NCBI RefSeq assembly: GCF_900536025.1
Contig: NZ_UNOZ01000008.1
Location: forward strand, 40,655 to 104,654
From: Pseudomonas reidholzensis
GTDB lineage: Bacteria > Pseudomonadota > Gammaproteobacteria > Pseudomonadales > Pseudomonadaceae
Direction of reading: 5' to 3'
DNA: 64,000 nucleotides
Shown here: piece after piece, positions 9,214 to 18,363 of the stretch
Numbering within the stretch: the first letter of the stretch is position 1
How the letters are laid out: each line of letters begins with the position of its first letter
Position numbers and translations under genes: made by a program
Notes under the pieces: model-generated
What the model was told of the DNA's origin: nothing
Seen by the model: only the letters and a program-made list of their open reading frames with translations
Database searches by the model: none

Positions 9214-9834
9214 ATGCTTGCCTCACTCGACCTGCTGACAGCTTTCGTGCTGTTCGCCTTTGTCTCCTCGATCACGCCGGGGCCAAACAACACCATGCTG
9301 CTGGCCTCGGGCGTCAACTTCGGGGTGCGCCGCTCGATCCCGCACGCCCTGGGCATCAGTATCGGCTTCATGGTCATGGTCCTGGCGGTCGGTTTTGGCC
9401 TGGGCGAAGTGTTCAAGGCCTGGCCGCCGCTGTACACCGTATTGCGCTATGGCGGCGCGGCCTACCTGCTGTACCTGGCCTACAAGATCGCCACCTCCGG
9501 GCCGATCTCCGGCAGTACCCGCGGCACCGGCAAGCCGATGGGCTTCTGGGGCGCGGCGGCGTTTCAATGGGTCAATCCGAAAGCCTGGGTGATGGCGATC
9601 GGCGCGATCACCACCTACACGCCGGCCCAGGGCTATGTGCTCAACGTGATCGTCATCGCCGCGGTGTTCGCCCTGGTCAACCTGCCCAGCGTCGGCATCT
9701 GGGTGATGTTTGGCAGCGCGTTGCGCAACCTGCTGCAGAACCCGCGCTGGCTGATGCTGTTCAATGTCCTGATGGCCCTGCTGCTGGTGATTTCCCTCTA
9801 CCCGCTGCTGTTTGTAGAATCGGCGTTTTCCTGA
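9214..9834 (+). CDS. LysE/RhtB-family amino-acid exporter
   Basis: 206 residues, about six membrane segments. The family signature is at the N-terminus: SSITPGPNNTMLLASG near residue 20 and the WVNPKAW motif near residue 125. Such proteins export amino acids or homoserine-lactone-like compounds to relieve toxic pools. The 176-base intergenic region before it should hold its promoter; no adjacent regulator is dedicated to it. A hydrolase gene follows 22 bases later and may be co-transcribed. Confidence 0.9.
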   Translation: MLASLDLLTAFVLFAFVSSITPGPNNTMLLASGVNFGVRRSIPHALGISIGFMVMVLAVGFGLGEVFKAWPPLYTVLRYGGAAYLLYLAYKIATSGPISGSTRGTGKPMGFWGAAAFQWVNPKAWVMAIGAITTYTPAQGYVLNVIVIAAVFALVNLPSVGIWVMFGSALRNLLQNPRWLMLFNVLMALLLVISLYPLLFVESAFS

Positions 9835-9855
9835 TGCGATGAGAGCAGCCGACCG

Positions 9856-10728
9856 ATGCAATTGATTCCCTGGTCCCACGACTGCCCCGAAGGTTTCACC
9901 CTGCGCGGCTGGCGCTCGCCGGCCAGTGGCCGGCCGCTGCTGCATTTTCTCCACGGCAACGGCTTCTGCAGCCTGGTCTACCAGCCGTTGCTGATGCGCC
10001 TGGGCGAGCACTATGACCTGTGGCTGAGCGATGCCCAAGGGCATGGCGACAGTGATCACGGCGGCGCCTTTGTTGGCTGGAACCGCACCGCCGCGCTGGC
10101 GGTGGAGGCGTTCGAGGCCGGTCGAGGCGAGTATGGCGAGGTGCCCCGGCATGCCGTTGGGCACAGCTTTGGCGGGGTGGTCAGCGGGTTGATCCTGGCC
10201 AACCATGCGCACTTGTTCGAGCGCGCGGTGCTGCTCGATCCGGTGCTGTTCAGCCGCAGGATGATCGGCGTCATGGGCGCGGCCGTCCTGCTGGGCCTGC
10301 ACCGTCGCCATGGTTTGGCGCGCAAGGCGGCGACCCGCCGCAGCCATTGGCCCGACCGTGGCTCGGCGCTGGCCGCGTTGCAGGGTCGGGGGATCTTCAA
10401 AGGCTGGAGCGACGAGGCGCTGCAGGCCTACGTCGAGCATGCCATCGGCGATCACGGCGAGGGCGTGGTGCTCAAGTGCCGGCCAAGCCGTGAAGTGGAA
10501 ATCTTCAGTTCGTTCCCGCAGCGGATGTGGGCGAACCTGGGACGCATCAGCACGCCGACCTGCATCCTCCATGGCCAGCAGACCTACCCGTTCGTGCCCC
10601 ATTCGGTGCGCCGGCTGGCGGTGATCAATCCTGCCGTGAGCGAACAGCAGGTGCCCGGCGGGCATTGCTTCATGCAAGAAGACCCGGCGGCTACGGCAGA
10701 CGCCATCCTGGCGTTCCTGAAACCCTGA
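9856..10728 (+). CDS. Alpha/beta-fold hydrolase
   Basis: 290 residues. The fold markers are in order: oxyanion-hole HGNGF (residue ~34), nucleophile elbow GHSFGG (Ser near residue 103), a likely acid Asp in the strand near residue 235 and the catalytic His in GGHCFMQED near the C-terminus. There is no signal peptide, so it is cytoplasmic. The substrate (ester, lactone or other) cannot be inferred. It lies 22 bases after the LysE gene and probably forms an operon with it. Confidence 0.88.
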   Translation: MQLIPWSHDCPEGFTLRGWRSPASGRPLLHFLHGNGFCSLVYQPLLMRLGEHYDLWLSDAQGHGDSDHGGAFVGWNRTAALAVEAFEAGRGEYGEVPRHAVGHSFGGVVSGLILANHAHLFERAVLLDPVLFSRRMIGVMGAAVLLGLHRRHGLARKAATRRSHWPDRGSALAALQGRGIFKGWSDEALQAYVEHAIGDHGEGVVLKCRPSREVEIFSSFPQRMWANLGRISTPTCILHGQQTYPFVPHSVRRLAVINPAVSEQQVPGGHCFMQEDPAATADAILAFLKP

Positions 10729-10829
10729 CACTGCTTGTCCATTTCGCGACGATAGCCGGCTGATTCGCGTGCGAACGACACGCGCCGATTGCATACCCTG
10801 ACGCTCCCAACCCGCAAGGAGCCCAGGTA

Positions 10830-11966
10830 ATGAATCAGGCGGTAACCCCCGACCCGCAAGTCGCCCTCGAAGACGCTCAACGCAGCCGTCGCCAACATTG
10901 GCGACGTTATGCCCTGGCCGGCTGCGCGGGCCTGGCGCTGGTGGGCTATGCGGCGCATTGGTGGTTGGATACGCGCTTTCTCGAACAGACCGACGACGCC
11001 TATGTGCGCGCCGACTGGGCGCCGGTCAGCGCGCGGGTCAGCGGTTACGTGGCCGAGGTGCGGGTGGCCGATAACGCCCGGGTCAAGGCCGGGGAGTTGT
11101 TGCTGCGGCTCGACGCGCGCGATTTCCGTGAGCGCCTGCACAGTGCCGAGGCGCGCGTGGCGGTCAGTGAAGCGGCGGTGCAGGTCCAGCGCATGCGCTT
11201 GCGTGGCCTGGCGGCGCAACAGGCCGAGCAGCGCCAGGCGATCGCCCATGCCGAGGCTGAACGCGCGGGCAGCCGTGCTGAAAGCCAGCGCGCCGACGCC
11301 GACTGGCAACGCTACCAGCGCTTGGGGCAATGGCAGGCGGTCAGCGTGCAGCGCCTGGAGCAGGCCAAGGCCACGCGGATCCAGGCCCAGGCGCTGCAAC
11401 GGGGTGCCGATGCGCAGTTGGCCCAGCAGCAGGCGCGCACGCAGGTCCTGCAGGAGCAGGGGCAGGAGTTGCAGGCCGAACTGGAACAACGCCTGGCTGA
11501 CCTCAAGCAGGCCCGCTCGGCGCTGGCCTTGGCCCACAGTGCGTTGGCCGACACCGAGATTCGCGCGCCCTTCGATGGCGTGGTGGGCCAGCGCAAGGTC
11601 CGCCAGCAACAGTACGTGACCCCCGGCCTGCCGTTGCTGGCGGTGGTGCCGGTGGAGCAGGCCTATGTCGTGGCCAACTTCAAGGAAACCCAGCTCGAGC
11701 ACCTGCGCCCCGGGCAGCCGGTGGTGCTGGCGGTGGATACCTTCGGCCAGCATTGGCAGGGCAAGGTCGACAGTGTGTCGCCGGGCTCGGGCGCGGTGTT
11801 CGCATTGTTGCCGCCGGACAACGCCACCGGCAACTTCACCAAGATCGTCCAGCGCTTTCCCGTGCGTATCCGCCTCGAGCCGACCTCGGGCGAGCGGCCG
11901 CGGTTGCTTGCCGGGATGTCGCTGACCGCCACCGTAGATACCCGCGGGGCAGTCGATGAGCACTGA
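10830..11966 (+). CDS. EmrA/HlyD-type membrane fusion protein
   Basis: 378 residues with a strong AAGGAG ribosome site. One N-terminal membrane anchor (residues ~26-45) is followed by a biotinyl-lipoyl-like half (QTDDAYVRADWAPVSARVSG, then VADNARVKAGELLLRLD), a long Ala/Gln-rich coiled-coil hairpin (residues ~95-230) and the second lipoyl half with beta-barrel (IRAPFDGVVGQRKV). DDAYV is typical of EmrA. It bridges an inner-membrane MFS pump to an outer-membrane channel. The stop overlaps the MFS gene by 11 bases. No outer-membrane factor is encoded next to it, so it must borrow one. Confidence 0.92.
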   Translation: MNQAVTPDPQVALEDAQRSRRQHWRRYALAGCAGLALVGYAAHWWLDTRFLEQTDDAYVRADWAPVSARVSGYVAEVRVADNARVKAGELLLRLDARDFRERLHSAEARVAVSEAAVQVQRMRLRGLAAQQAEQRQAIAHAEAERAGSRAESQRADADWQRYQRLGQWQAVSVQRLEQAKATRIQAQALQRGADAQLAQQQARTQVLQEQGQELQAELEQRLADLKQARSALALAHSALADTEIRAPFDGVVGQRKVRQQQYVTPGLPLLAVVPVEQAYVVANFKETQLEHLRPGQPVVLAVDTFGQHWQGKVDSVSPGSGAVFALLPPDNATGNFTKIVQRFPVRIRLEPTSGERPRLLAGMSLTATVDTRGAVDEH

Positions 11967-13464
11967 AGAAAAGGTATCCACGCGGGCCTGGATAGCCGTG
12001 ATCGGCGGCCTGTTCGGCTGCTTCATGGCGGGCATGAACGTGCACGTTACCAGTGCCGCCCTGCCAGAAATCGAAGGCGCGCTGGGGGCCAGCTTCGAGG
12101 AAGGCTCGTGGATTTCCACAGCCTACCTGGTGGCGGAGATCAGCATGATCCCGCTGACCGCGTGGCTGGTGCAGGTGTTCTCGCTGCGCCGGGTGATGCT
12201 GGTCGGGTCGGCGGTATTTCTGGTCAGTTCGGTGAGCTGCGCGCTGGCGCCAAGCCTGCAGGCGATGATCACCCTGCGGGTGATCCAGGGCGCGTCCGGC
12301 GCAGTGCTGATCCCGCTGTCGATGCAACTGATCATTACCGAACTGCCGGCCAGCCGGATCGCCCTGGGCATGGCCCTGTTCAGCTTGTCCAACAGTGTTG
12401 CCCAGGCGGCCGGCCCATCGATTGGCGGCTGGCTGACGGACCTGTATTCGTGGCGCTGGATCTTCCTCCTGCAACTGCCGCCCGGGTTGCTCCTGCTGGC
12501 GGCGGTCGGCGGTGCGATCAAGGGCCAGGCGGGTGACCGCAGTGCCCTGCGCAAGGCCGACTGGCTGGGGATCGCAGCCATGGTGCTGGGGCTCGGCGCA
12601 CTGCAGATCGTGCTCGAGGAGGGCGGGCGCAAGGACTGGTTCGACTCGCAGTTCATCGTTGGCTGCAGTGTGCTGGCGCTGGTCGCATTGGCGCTGTTCA
12701 TCCAGCGCCAGTTGTACGGTACGCGGGCGTTCATCAACCTGCGTCTGCTGGCCAGCTACAACTTCGGCGTGTCGAGCCTGGCCATGGCGATCTTCGGCGC
12801 CGCGACCTTCGGCCTGGTGTTCCTGGTGCCCAACTACCTGGCCCAGGTGCAAGGCTACAGTGCCAGCGAAATCGGCCAGAGCCTGATCGCCTACGGCCTG
12901 GTGCAGCTGTTGCTGGCCCCCTTGCTGCCGCGGCTGATGCGCTGGCTCAACGCCAAGCTGCTGGTGGCCAGTGGGTTCGCCATCATGGCCCTGGGCTGTT
13001 GGCTGGGCGCGCACCTGACGGCGGATGCCGGCCGTAACGTGATCATCCCCTCGACCGTGGTGCGCGGGCTTGGCCAGCCGCTGATCATGGTGGCGCTATC
13101 GGTGCTGGCCGTGAAGGGGCTGGACAAGGCCCAGGCCGGTTCGGCCTCGGCGTTGATCTCGATGTTGCGCAACCTCGGCGGCGCCTTGGGCACGGCATTG
13201 CTCACCCAGCTGGTGTCGCAGCGCGAGCGGTTTCATTCGGCGCGCCTCGGCGAGCACCTGACGCCGTTCGACAGCGTCTTGCAACAGCGCTTGCCGGACG
13301 GTGTGGCCGACCCGCAGTCGCCCGAGGTGATGCAGACCCTGGCCCTGCTCGACAGCAGCGTGCGCGAGCAGGCGTACCTGATGGCCTACTCGGATGCCTT
13401 CTACCTGGCGTGCCTGGCCTTGCTGGGCTGCGCCGTGGCGGCCTTGTTGCTGCGCAGCCGTTGA
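11956..13464 (+). CDS. DHA2-family (EmrB-like) MFS multidrug transporter
   Basis: 502 residues with about 14 predicted membrane segments, the DHA2 size and topology. Segment 1 begins WIAVIGGLFGCFMAGMN. The loop after segment 2 (VQVFSLRRVMLVGS) replaces the usual motif A, and motif C-like sequence (GPSIGGWLTD) follows. It overlaps the membrane fusion gene, so both subunits are translated together as a two-part proton-driven exporter. An AraC-type regulator starts 62 bases downstream and may sense the exported compound. Confidence 0.92.
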   Translation: MSTEEKVSTRAWIAVIGGLFGCFMAGMNVHVTSAALPEIEGALGASFEEGSWISTAYLVAEISMIPLTAWLVQVFSLRRVMLVGSAVFLVSSVSCALAPSLQAMITLRVIQGASGAVLIPLSMQLIITELPASRIALGMALFSLSNSVAQAAGPSIGGWLTDLYSWRWIFLLQLPPGLLLLAAVGGAIKGQAGDRSALRKADWLGIAAMVLGLGALQIVLEEGGRKDWFDSQFIVGCSVLALVALALFIQRQLYGTRAFINLRLLASYNFGVSSLAMAIFGAATFGLVFLVPNYLAQVQGYSASEIGQSLIAYGLVQLLLAPLLPRLMRWLNAKLLVASGFAIMALGCWLGAHLTADAGRNVIIPSTVVRGLGQPLIMVALSVLAVKGLDKAQAGSASALISMLRNLGGALGTALLTQLVSQRERFHSARLGEHLTPFDSVLQQRLPDGVADPQSPEVMQTLALLDSSVREQAYLMAYSDAFYLACLALLGCAVAALLLRSR

Positions 13465-13526
13465 CGTGGTCGACCTGTTGCACGGAGCGCGGCAATAATG
13501 ACCGCACCTTGCATGGACCCAACCTG

Positions 13527-14273
13527 ATGAACCGACCCGCCATCCTGCCGCTTGCCGAAAACTACCGCCACGGCGAGCGGATCGCCGCGCACTGCCACGA
13601 CCGGGCGCAGCTGATCCACGCGCTGAGCGGGGTGATCACGGTCAACTCGCGCCAAGGCAGCTGGGTGGTGCCGCCTGGGCGCGGGGTGTGGGTGCCGGCG
13701 GCGGTCGAGCATGACCTGCAGATGGCCGGCGCGGTGCAGATGCGCACCTTGTTCGTCGATCAACGGGTGCGGCCCGACTTGCCGGGCGAGTGCCAGGTGA
13801 TCGAGATCTCGCCGTTGCTGCGTGAGCTGATCATCCGCGCAATGGACATCCCACCGGATCACCCGCAGGAGGGCCGCGAGGCGCGGATCATGCAGTTGAT
13901 CCTCGACGAGATCCGCGTGCTGCCGGTGCTCGCGCTGCATGTGCCGTGCCCGGCTGATCGGCAGTTGCTGGCGCTGTGCGAGGCCTTGCGTGCGGCGCCG
14001 GGTGAGGACTGGAGCCTGGCACGCGCGGCGGCGCACAGCGGGCTGACGCCGCGCACGCTGACCCGCGGCTTTCAGCGCGAGACGGGTTTGAGCCTGGTGC
14101 AGTGGCTGCGCCGGGTGCGCCTGATGGCTGGCCTGGATGCGCTGGCGGCAGGGCAGTCGGTGCTCGAGGTGGCGCTGGACCTGGGCTATGACAGCCCCAG
14201 CGCGTTCAGTGCGATGTTCCGGCGCACGCTGGGTGTGTCGCCTTCGGGGTACTTTGGCCGAGCGGCCGGCTAG
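13527..14273 (+). CDS. AraC-family regulator with N-terminal cupin
   Basis: 248 residues from the ATG at 13527; an in-frame extension upstream overlaps the pump gene and is unlikely. The N-terminal cupin (HCHDRAQLIHALSGVITVNS, WVVPPGRGVWVP) is followed by a linker and two C-terminal helix-turn-helices (AAHSGLTPRTLTRGFQRETG and EVALDLGYDSPSAFSAMFRR). This subgroup often controls neighbouring drug exporters or oxidoreductases. Downstream of EmrAB-type genes on the same strand, it is probably their local regulator, though no operator was recognised. Confidence 0.9.
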   Translation: MNRPAILPLAENYRHGERIAAHCHDRAQLIHALSGVITVNSRQGSWVVPPGRGVWVPAAVEHDLQMAGAVQMRTLFVDQRVRPDLPGECQVIEISPLLRELIIRAMDIPPDHPQEGREARIMQLILDEIRVLPVLALHVPCPADRQLLALCEALRAAPGEDWSLARAAAHSGLTPRTLTRGFQRETGLSLVQWLRRVRLMAGLDALAAGQSVLEVALDLGYDSPSAFSAMFRRTLGVSPSGYFGRAAG

Positions 14274-14286
14274 CCCCGTGTGACGG

Positions 14287-14880
14287 TCAGCGGGCCTGCC
14301 CGGACTGCCGTTCGCGCAGCGCCTTGGCCACCTCGGCCTCGATCTTGTAGGCCGGGCCTTCGAGCTCGTCATAGTTGCGGGTATAGCGCCGCGCAAACTC
14401 GTCCACCCCCAGCTGCTGGTACTGCTGCACATGCTTGAGTTCATGCGCCCACAGGGCGACGTTGTCTTCGGCGTCCTTGGCATGCCTGAAGATGATCGTG
14501 TCGATCAGGGTCACGGCGTTGACGTCGGGGTTCTGCAGCATCGCGTTGGCTGCGCTGATCTGCTGCTCGTCGCCGACCTGGTAGCGCGCCGCGTCGAGCA
14601 CGGCGAAGTCGTACCAGGTTTCCAGCTGGGCGCGGATATGCAACGGGATCGGCTCGCTGCCCTTGGCCGTGGCCTCGTCGCGGGCCTGCTGGAGGGCGAA
14701 GGCAAGGCTGGAGGAGGCCATTCGCTCGACATCCTTGAGGATCTGCCCGCCCTGCCCAGGGTCGATCGGCGCGCAGAAGCAGCCCAGCAGGCACACCTGA
14801 TACTGCCCAGGCGGGCAGGCGTTTTCGGCCAGGGCAGGGGCGGCCAGCAACAGGCCCAGCAGCAGGCTAGCGCGCTTCAT
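14287..14880 (-). CDS. Secreted DUF4157-like protein with HELKH motif
   Basis: 197 residues from the ATG at 14880, followed by a signal peptide (MKRASLLLGLLLAAPALA). The mature N-terminus is Cys-rich (CPPGQYQVCLLGCFC). The C-terminal half contains IIFRHAKDAEDNVALWAHELKHVQQYQQ, whose HELKH resembles the zinc-metallopeptidase HExxH but with Lys in place of the usual Thr/Gly-type position. It matches the DUF4157 core found alone or in toxin-like proteins. The start overlaps the end of the TetR gene by 14 bases. Peptidase activity is not established for the family. Confidence 0.78.
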   Translation of the reverse strand: MKRASLLLGLLLAAPALAENACPPGQYQVCLLGCFCAPIDPGQGGQILKDVERMASSSLAFALQQARDEATAKGSEPIPLHIRAQLETWYDFAVLDAARYQVGDEQQISAANAMLQNPDVNAVTLIDTIIFRHAKDAEDNVALWAHELKHVQQYQQLGVDEFARRYTRNYDELEGPAYKIEAEVAKALRERQSGQAR

Positions 14881-15430
14881 CCAGTACCTTGCCAACGAGA
14901 TTGCGACTGGCCTGCAGGACCTCGTCCTGGAACGCTTCGCTGGCCAGCATGCGGCCGACCACAAGGGCGCCTACGCACTGGCTGATGAGTGCCCAGGCGA
15001 GCGCCGAGTCCTGCAAGGTTTCGGCCCAGGCCGCCTGCAACGCCACCAGCCAATGCTCGGCCAGCTCGCGCACCGGGCGCTCGGCACGGGCGATTTCCAC
15101 GCCTAACGGTGGCAATGGGCAGCCGCCCTCGATGTTGTGCAGGTGGGCCAGGCTCAGGTACTGCTCCAGGCAGCGAGCCAGGCGCGCGCGGTCGGCGCCG
15201 CGTTCGGCCAGGCGTGCCAGCGGGCTGTTGCTCAGCTCTTGCCGGACGATCTCGCTGAACAGGTCGTCCTTGGATGGAAAGTGGTTGTAGAACGCCCCAC
15301 CGGTCAGGCCAATGGCGTTCATCAGCCCTGCCACGCCGGTACTGGCGAAGCCGCCACGCTTGGCCAGCGCACCGCTGCTGGCGAGCAGCTTGTCTCGCGT
15401 CTGTTGCTTGTGGTCGGTGGAGTAGCGCAT
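14867..15430 (-). CDS. TetR/AcrR-family regulator
   Basis: 187 residues. The helix-turn-helix is clear (FASTGVAGLMNAIGLTGGAFYNHFPSKDDL, residues ~28-57, shown in part). The C-terminal domain includes IEGGCPLPPLGVE, the Cys-Pro-Leu signature of the LmrA/YxaF-type TetR group. It is divergent from an SDR/isomerase pair with a 90-base shared gap and probably represses them in response to an electrophile or similar ligand. The DUF4157 gene is coupled to its 3' end. Confidence 0.9.
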   Translation of the reverse strand: MRYSTDHKQQTRDKLLASSGALAKRGGFASTGVAGLMNAIGLTGGAFYNHFPSKDDLFSEIVRQELSNSPLARLAERGADRARLARCLEQYLSLAHLHNIEGGCPLPPLGVEIARAERPVRELAEHWLVALQAAWAETLQDSALAWALISQCVGALVVGRMLASEAFQDEVLQASRNLVGKVLDEAR

Positions 15431-15480
15431 CCGAAAAACCTCCGCGCGCTGGCTTGACGATAGGGGCGATCATAGCATAG

Positions 15481-15506
15481 CGTTCGTTTACTAAATGATC
15501 GTTCAT
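15481..15506. promoter_or_regulatory. Possible TetR-type operator
   Basis: The gap between the TetR and SDR genes is AT-rich with a small palindrome (TTTACTAAA, 15487-15495) flanked by direct CGTTC repeats (15481 and 15500) and an ATGA/TCAT pair. Such a site would overlap both divergent promoters. This is inference from position. Confidence 0.35.
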
Positions 15507-15520
15507 CAATGGAGGTGGCC

Positions 15521-16252
15521 GTGACCGAACAACCCAAAGTCGTGCTGGTGATTGGCGCCGGTGATGCTACCGGTGGCGAGATCGCCAAGCGTTTTGCCCG
15601 CGAGGGCTATATCGCCTGCGTCACCCGTCGGCAGGCGGAAAAACTCCAGCCGCTGGTGGACGAGATTCACGCCGCCGGTGGCCAGGCCCACGGTTTTGGC
15701 TCGGATGCGCGCAACGAGGACGAGGTCGCGGCACTGGTCGAGACCATCGAGCGTGATATCGGCCCTATCGAAGCCTTCGTCTTCAATATCGGCGCCAACG
15801 TGCCGTGTAGCATCCTTGACGAGACCCCGCGCAAGTTTTTCAAGATCTGGGAGATGGCTTGCTTTGCCGGCTTCCTCACCGCGCAGGCAGTGGCCAAGCG
15901 CATGGTCACTCGTGAACGTGGCACCTTGCTCTTCACCGGGGCCACCGCAGGCACCCGCGGCGCTGCCAATTTTGCCGCGTTCGCCACGGCCAAGCATGGC
16001 CTGCGGGCATTGGCCCAGAGCATGGCGCGCGAGCTGGCCCCACGTAACATTCACGTCGCGCATGTGGTGGTGGACGGGGCGATCGACACCGCCTTCATCC
16101 GTGACAACTTCCCCGAGCGCTATGCGCTGAAGGACCAGGACGGCATCCTCGACCCGGCGCACATCGCCGACAGCTACTGGTTCCTGCATGCCCAGCCACG
16201 GGATGCATGGACATTCGAGCTCGACCTGCGGCCGTGGATCGAACGCTGGTAA
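15521..16252 (+). CDS. Short-chain dehydrogenase/reductase (SDR)
   Basis: 243 residues from GTG at 15521, which has GGAGGT four bases before it. The alternative ATG at 15509 has no ribosome site and its G begins that GGAGGT. The nucleotide-binding motif is degenerate: VLVIGAGDATGGEIAKRF in place of TGxxxGxG. The classical NNAG is replaced by FNIGAN. The usual YxxxK active site appears as FATAKHG, so the catalytic Tyr is replaced by Phe while Lys is kept. This variation is seen in a subgroup of atypical SDRs and raises doubt about classical dehydrogenase activity. It is followed by the isomerase gene 28 bases on. Confidence 0.85.
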   Translation: MTEQPKVVLVIGAGDATGGEIAKRFAREGYIACVTRRQAEKLQPLVDEIHAAGGQAHGFGSDARNEDEVAALVETIERDIGPIEAFVFNIGANVPCSILDETPRKFFKIWEMACFAGFLTAQAVAKRMVTRERGTLLFTGATAGTRGAANFAAFATAKHGLRALAQSMARELAPRNIHVAHVVVDGAIDTAFIRDNFPERYALKDQDGILDPAHIADSYWFLHAQPRDAWTFELDLRPWIERW

Positions 16253-16280
16253 GCCCCTTCACCTCTACAAGGATCGAACC

Positions 16281-16871
16281 ATGAGCAAGTGCGTCGAGTT
16301 CTTTTTTGACCTGGGCAGCCCGGCGAGCTATCTGGCCTGGACTCAGTTGCCTGGCCTGTGCGCCCGGCGTGGGGCGCGGCTGGAGTACCGGCCGATGCTG
16401 TTGGGTGGGGTCTTCCAGGCGACCGGCAATGCGTCGCCGGTAATGGTGCCGGCCAAGGGTAAATACATGTTTGTCGACCTGGAACGGTTCGCCCAGCGTT
16501 ATGGCGTGCCGTTCGGGCTGCCGCCAGGGTTTCCGATCAATACCCTGGGGTTGATGCGCGGGCTGATCGGCACCCAGTTGCACGCGCCGGAACGCTTCGA
16601 GGCGTTGCTGGGGGTGTTGTTCAGGGCGCTTTGGGTTGATCGGCGGAATCTGGGCGATCAGGCGGTGCTCGATGAGACGCTGGACAAGGGCGGCTTTGAT
16701 CCCGCTCAGTTCCGTGCGCTGGCGGGTATGGCCGAGGTCAAGGAAGCGCTCAAGCAGGTGACGGAGGAGGCCGTGGCGCGCGGTGTGTTTGGCGCGCCGA
16801 CCTGTTTTGTCGAGGGGCAGATGTTCTTTGGCCAGGATCGGCTGGATTTTGTCGAGCAGGCGTTGGCTTAG
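16281..16871 (+). CDS. 2-hydroxychromene-2-carboxylate isomerase-like (DsbA/GST-kappa fold)
   Basis: 196 residues with AAGGAT as ribosome site. The N-terminal FFFDLGSPASYLAW carries the Ser that in this family binds glutathione in place of the DsbA Cys pair. The C-terminal GVFGAPTCFVEGQMFFGQDRLDFVEQAL is the thioredoxin-fold strand with the cis-Pro loop. Members isomerise chromene carboxylates in naphthalene breakdown or act as glutathione transferases. With an SDR and TetR and no aromatic genes nearby, a detoxification role is more likely than naphthalene catabolism. It ends at a REP hairpin. Confidence 0.85.
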   Translation: MSKCVEFFFDLGSPASYLAWTQLPGLCARRGARLEYRPMLLGGVFQATGNASPVMVPAKGKYMFVDLERFAQRYGVPFGLPPGFPINTLGLMRGLIGTQLHAPERFEALLGVLFRALWVDRRNLGDQAVLDETLDKGGFDPAQFRALAGMAEVKEALKQVTEEAVARGVFGAPTCFVEGQMFFGQDRLDFVEQALA

Positions 16872-16878
16872 CCGTTAT

Positions 16879-16973
16879 GGCCTCATCGCGGGCAAGCCCG
16901 CTCCTACAGCTAATTCGCGCGTTTTTGCATGTCAGCGCGGTCCTGTAGGAGCGGGCTTGCCCGCGATGAGGCC
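16879..16973. repeat. REP-type inverted repeat pair between convergent genes
   Basis: Arms of 31 bases at 16879-16909 and 16943-16973 are perfect complements separated by a 33-base loop. The core (GTAGGAGCGGGCTTGCCCGC) is the same REP family as at 8468 with GC in place of AA/TT at the tip. It fills the gap between the isomerase and the convergent DUF1835 gene. Confidence 0.92.
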
Positions 16974-16979
16974 ACCCCG

Positions 16980-18213
16980 TCAGCCGCGCCAGACCGGCTG
17001 CAGCGCTTCATCCAGCGCCCAATGCGCCTGGCCTGGCACCAAGCGCACGCCACCGACCCAGCGCTCCTGCCCGATCAATTCCAGGCCATACGCTTGCCCC
17101 GCCAGCACCCGTTCACCTTCCTCGGTAAGGCTGACAACCCGCTGCGGCCACGCCAGTTGCTGTTCACCTTCGTGAATCAGCGGCCGCTCTGCATCGATCA
17201 GTGGCCGCAACAGCGCATGGAACATCAGGTCGCCCAGAAACGGCAGCGGCTCGCGCTGCATCATCAATACGCCAAACGCCTTGCCCATCGGCATCGGCCC
17301 CAGGTCGCGAAGAATCTCCAGGCTCAGGCGCTCGGTCAGCGACAGGCCATCGACCACACTGGGCAGCTCCTGCAACTGCCGCAACAGCGCCGGGCCCAGC
17401 AGCGGCAGCGCCTCATGGCGCGTGTGTGCCAGCGCCGCAACAGCCTGCGGTGAAGGCGCGCGATAGGCCGCCCATGCAGCGCGGGCCAGCCGCAATATCG
17501 CCGCGTCCACCGGCTTGCGCTGCGGCCACAGCCAGGCCAGCACTTCCGGGGCCAACTGGCCAATGCCAATAAAACGCTGCACCCCCCGGCACCCGGTCGA
17601 TCTCGATCAGGCTGAGGTTGGCCGGCACCGCCTCGAGCCCGGCCAGCACCCGCACCAGAAACAGCTGGTCGTAGGCATCGGCTTCGCACCAGAGCACCCC
17701 TGGCATCTGCTGACCGAGCCGGGCCAGGGCGGTGTATTCATCGTCCTGGCGCTGGCGCACCTGCTGCGGCTCGAGGTTGAACGCATGGCTGATGAAGCTG
17801 GCGCGCACGGCGCTGTAGCTGGCTTCGTCCAGTGCCGGCACCGGGCCCATGCACAGCGGGTCGGCATACATGCGCAACTGGCCCTTGAAGCCGGCGACTT
17901 TCAGGCTGTGCTGGATGTCGTTGCCACAGCGCCAGTGGCAGGTGTCGGGGGTGTCGCTGGCGACGAAATCGGGGTGGGCGAGGGCAAAGGCGAGGGCATC
18001 GCAGTGCGCCTTGAGCTTGGGCCAACTGACGAAGCCGAGGTCACGGGCGATCAGGTATTGCGCATCGGCCAGTTGCGCGGGGCGCTGGGCCGAGAGGTTG
18101 GGCAGGCGGGCGTCGGGCGCGCCATTGCGCAAGCGGCGCAGCAGCTCTTTGGCGCGTTTACGTTGCTGCTCGAGGTTGAGCCGGCCGTTGTCGGGCAGGT
18201 TTTTAACAGACAT
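16980..18213 (-). pseudogene. DUF1835/DUF3658 protein gene split by a single-base frameshift
   Basis: Two overlapping frames on this strand make one protein. The 5' frame starts at 18213 (MSVKNLPDNGRLNLEQQ) and carries an ankyrin-type LADAQYLIARDLGF helix and DUF1835 motif (CGNDIQHSLKVAGF, DPLCMGPVP). It reads IEIDRVPG and then goes off frame. The 3' frame picks up as QRFIGIGQLAPEVLAWLWPQ and ends in a DUF3658-like winged helix (LSLTERLSLEIL, VVSLTEEGERVLAG). The switch falls in a run of six identical bases (C at 17582-17587, G on the coding strand). Removing one G gives RVPGVQRFIGIGQ and an unbroken frame of about 410 residues. It is either a genuine pseudogene, a phase-variable run or a sequencing error. 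Confidence 0.88.
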
Positions 18214-18363
18214 GCGAACTCCTTGATGAGCCTTGTCCGCTGTCAGGCTGGAGTCGTCATGGGCGATGTTCCAAGCAGGTTCCTGGGCGCAGCCCTTTCC
18301 GCGGACGGGAGGCGTCGGAGTACGCCGCCGCAGACTATAGAAGCCTGGCGGCGGCGATTCAAG

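Noticed and set aside
15509..15520. ATG start for the SDR gene
   Set aside because: It has no ribosome site and overlaps the GGAGGT that serves the GTG at 15521.
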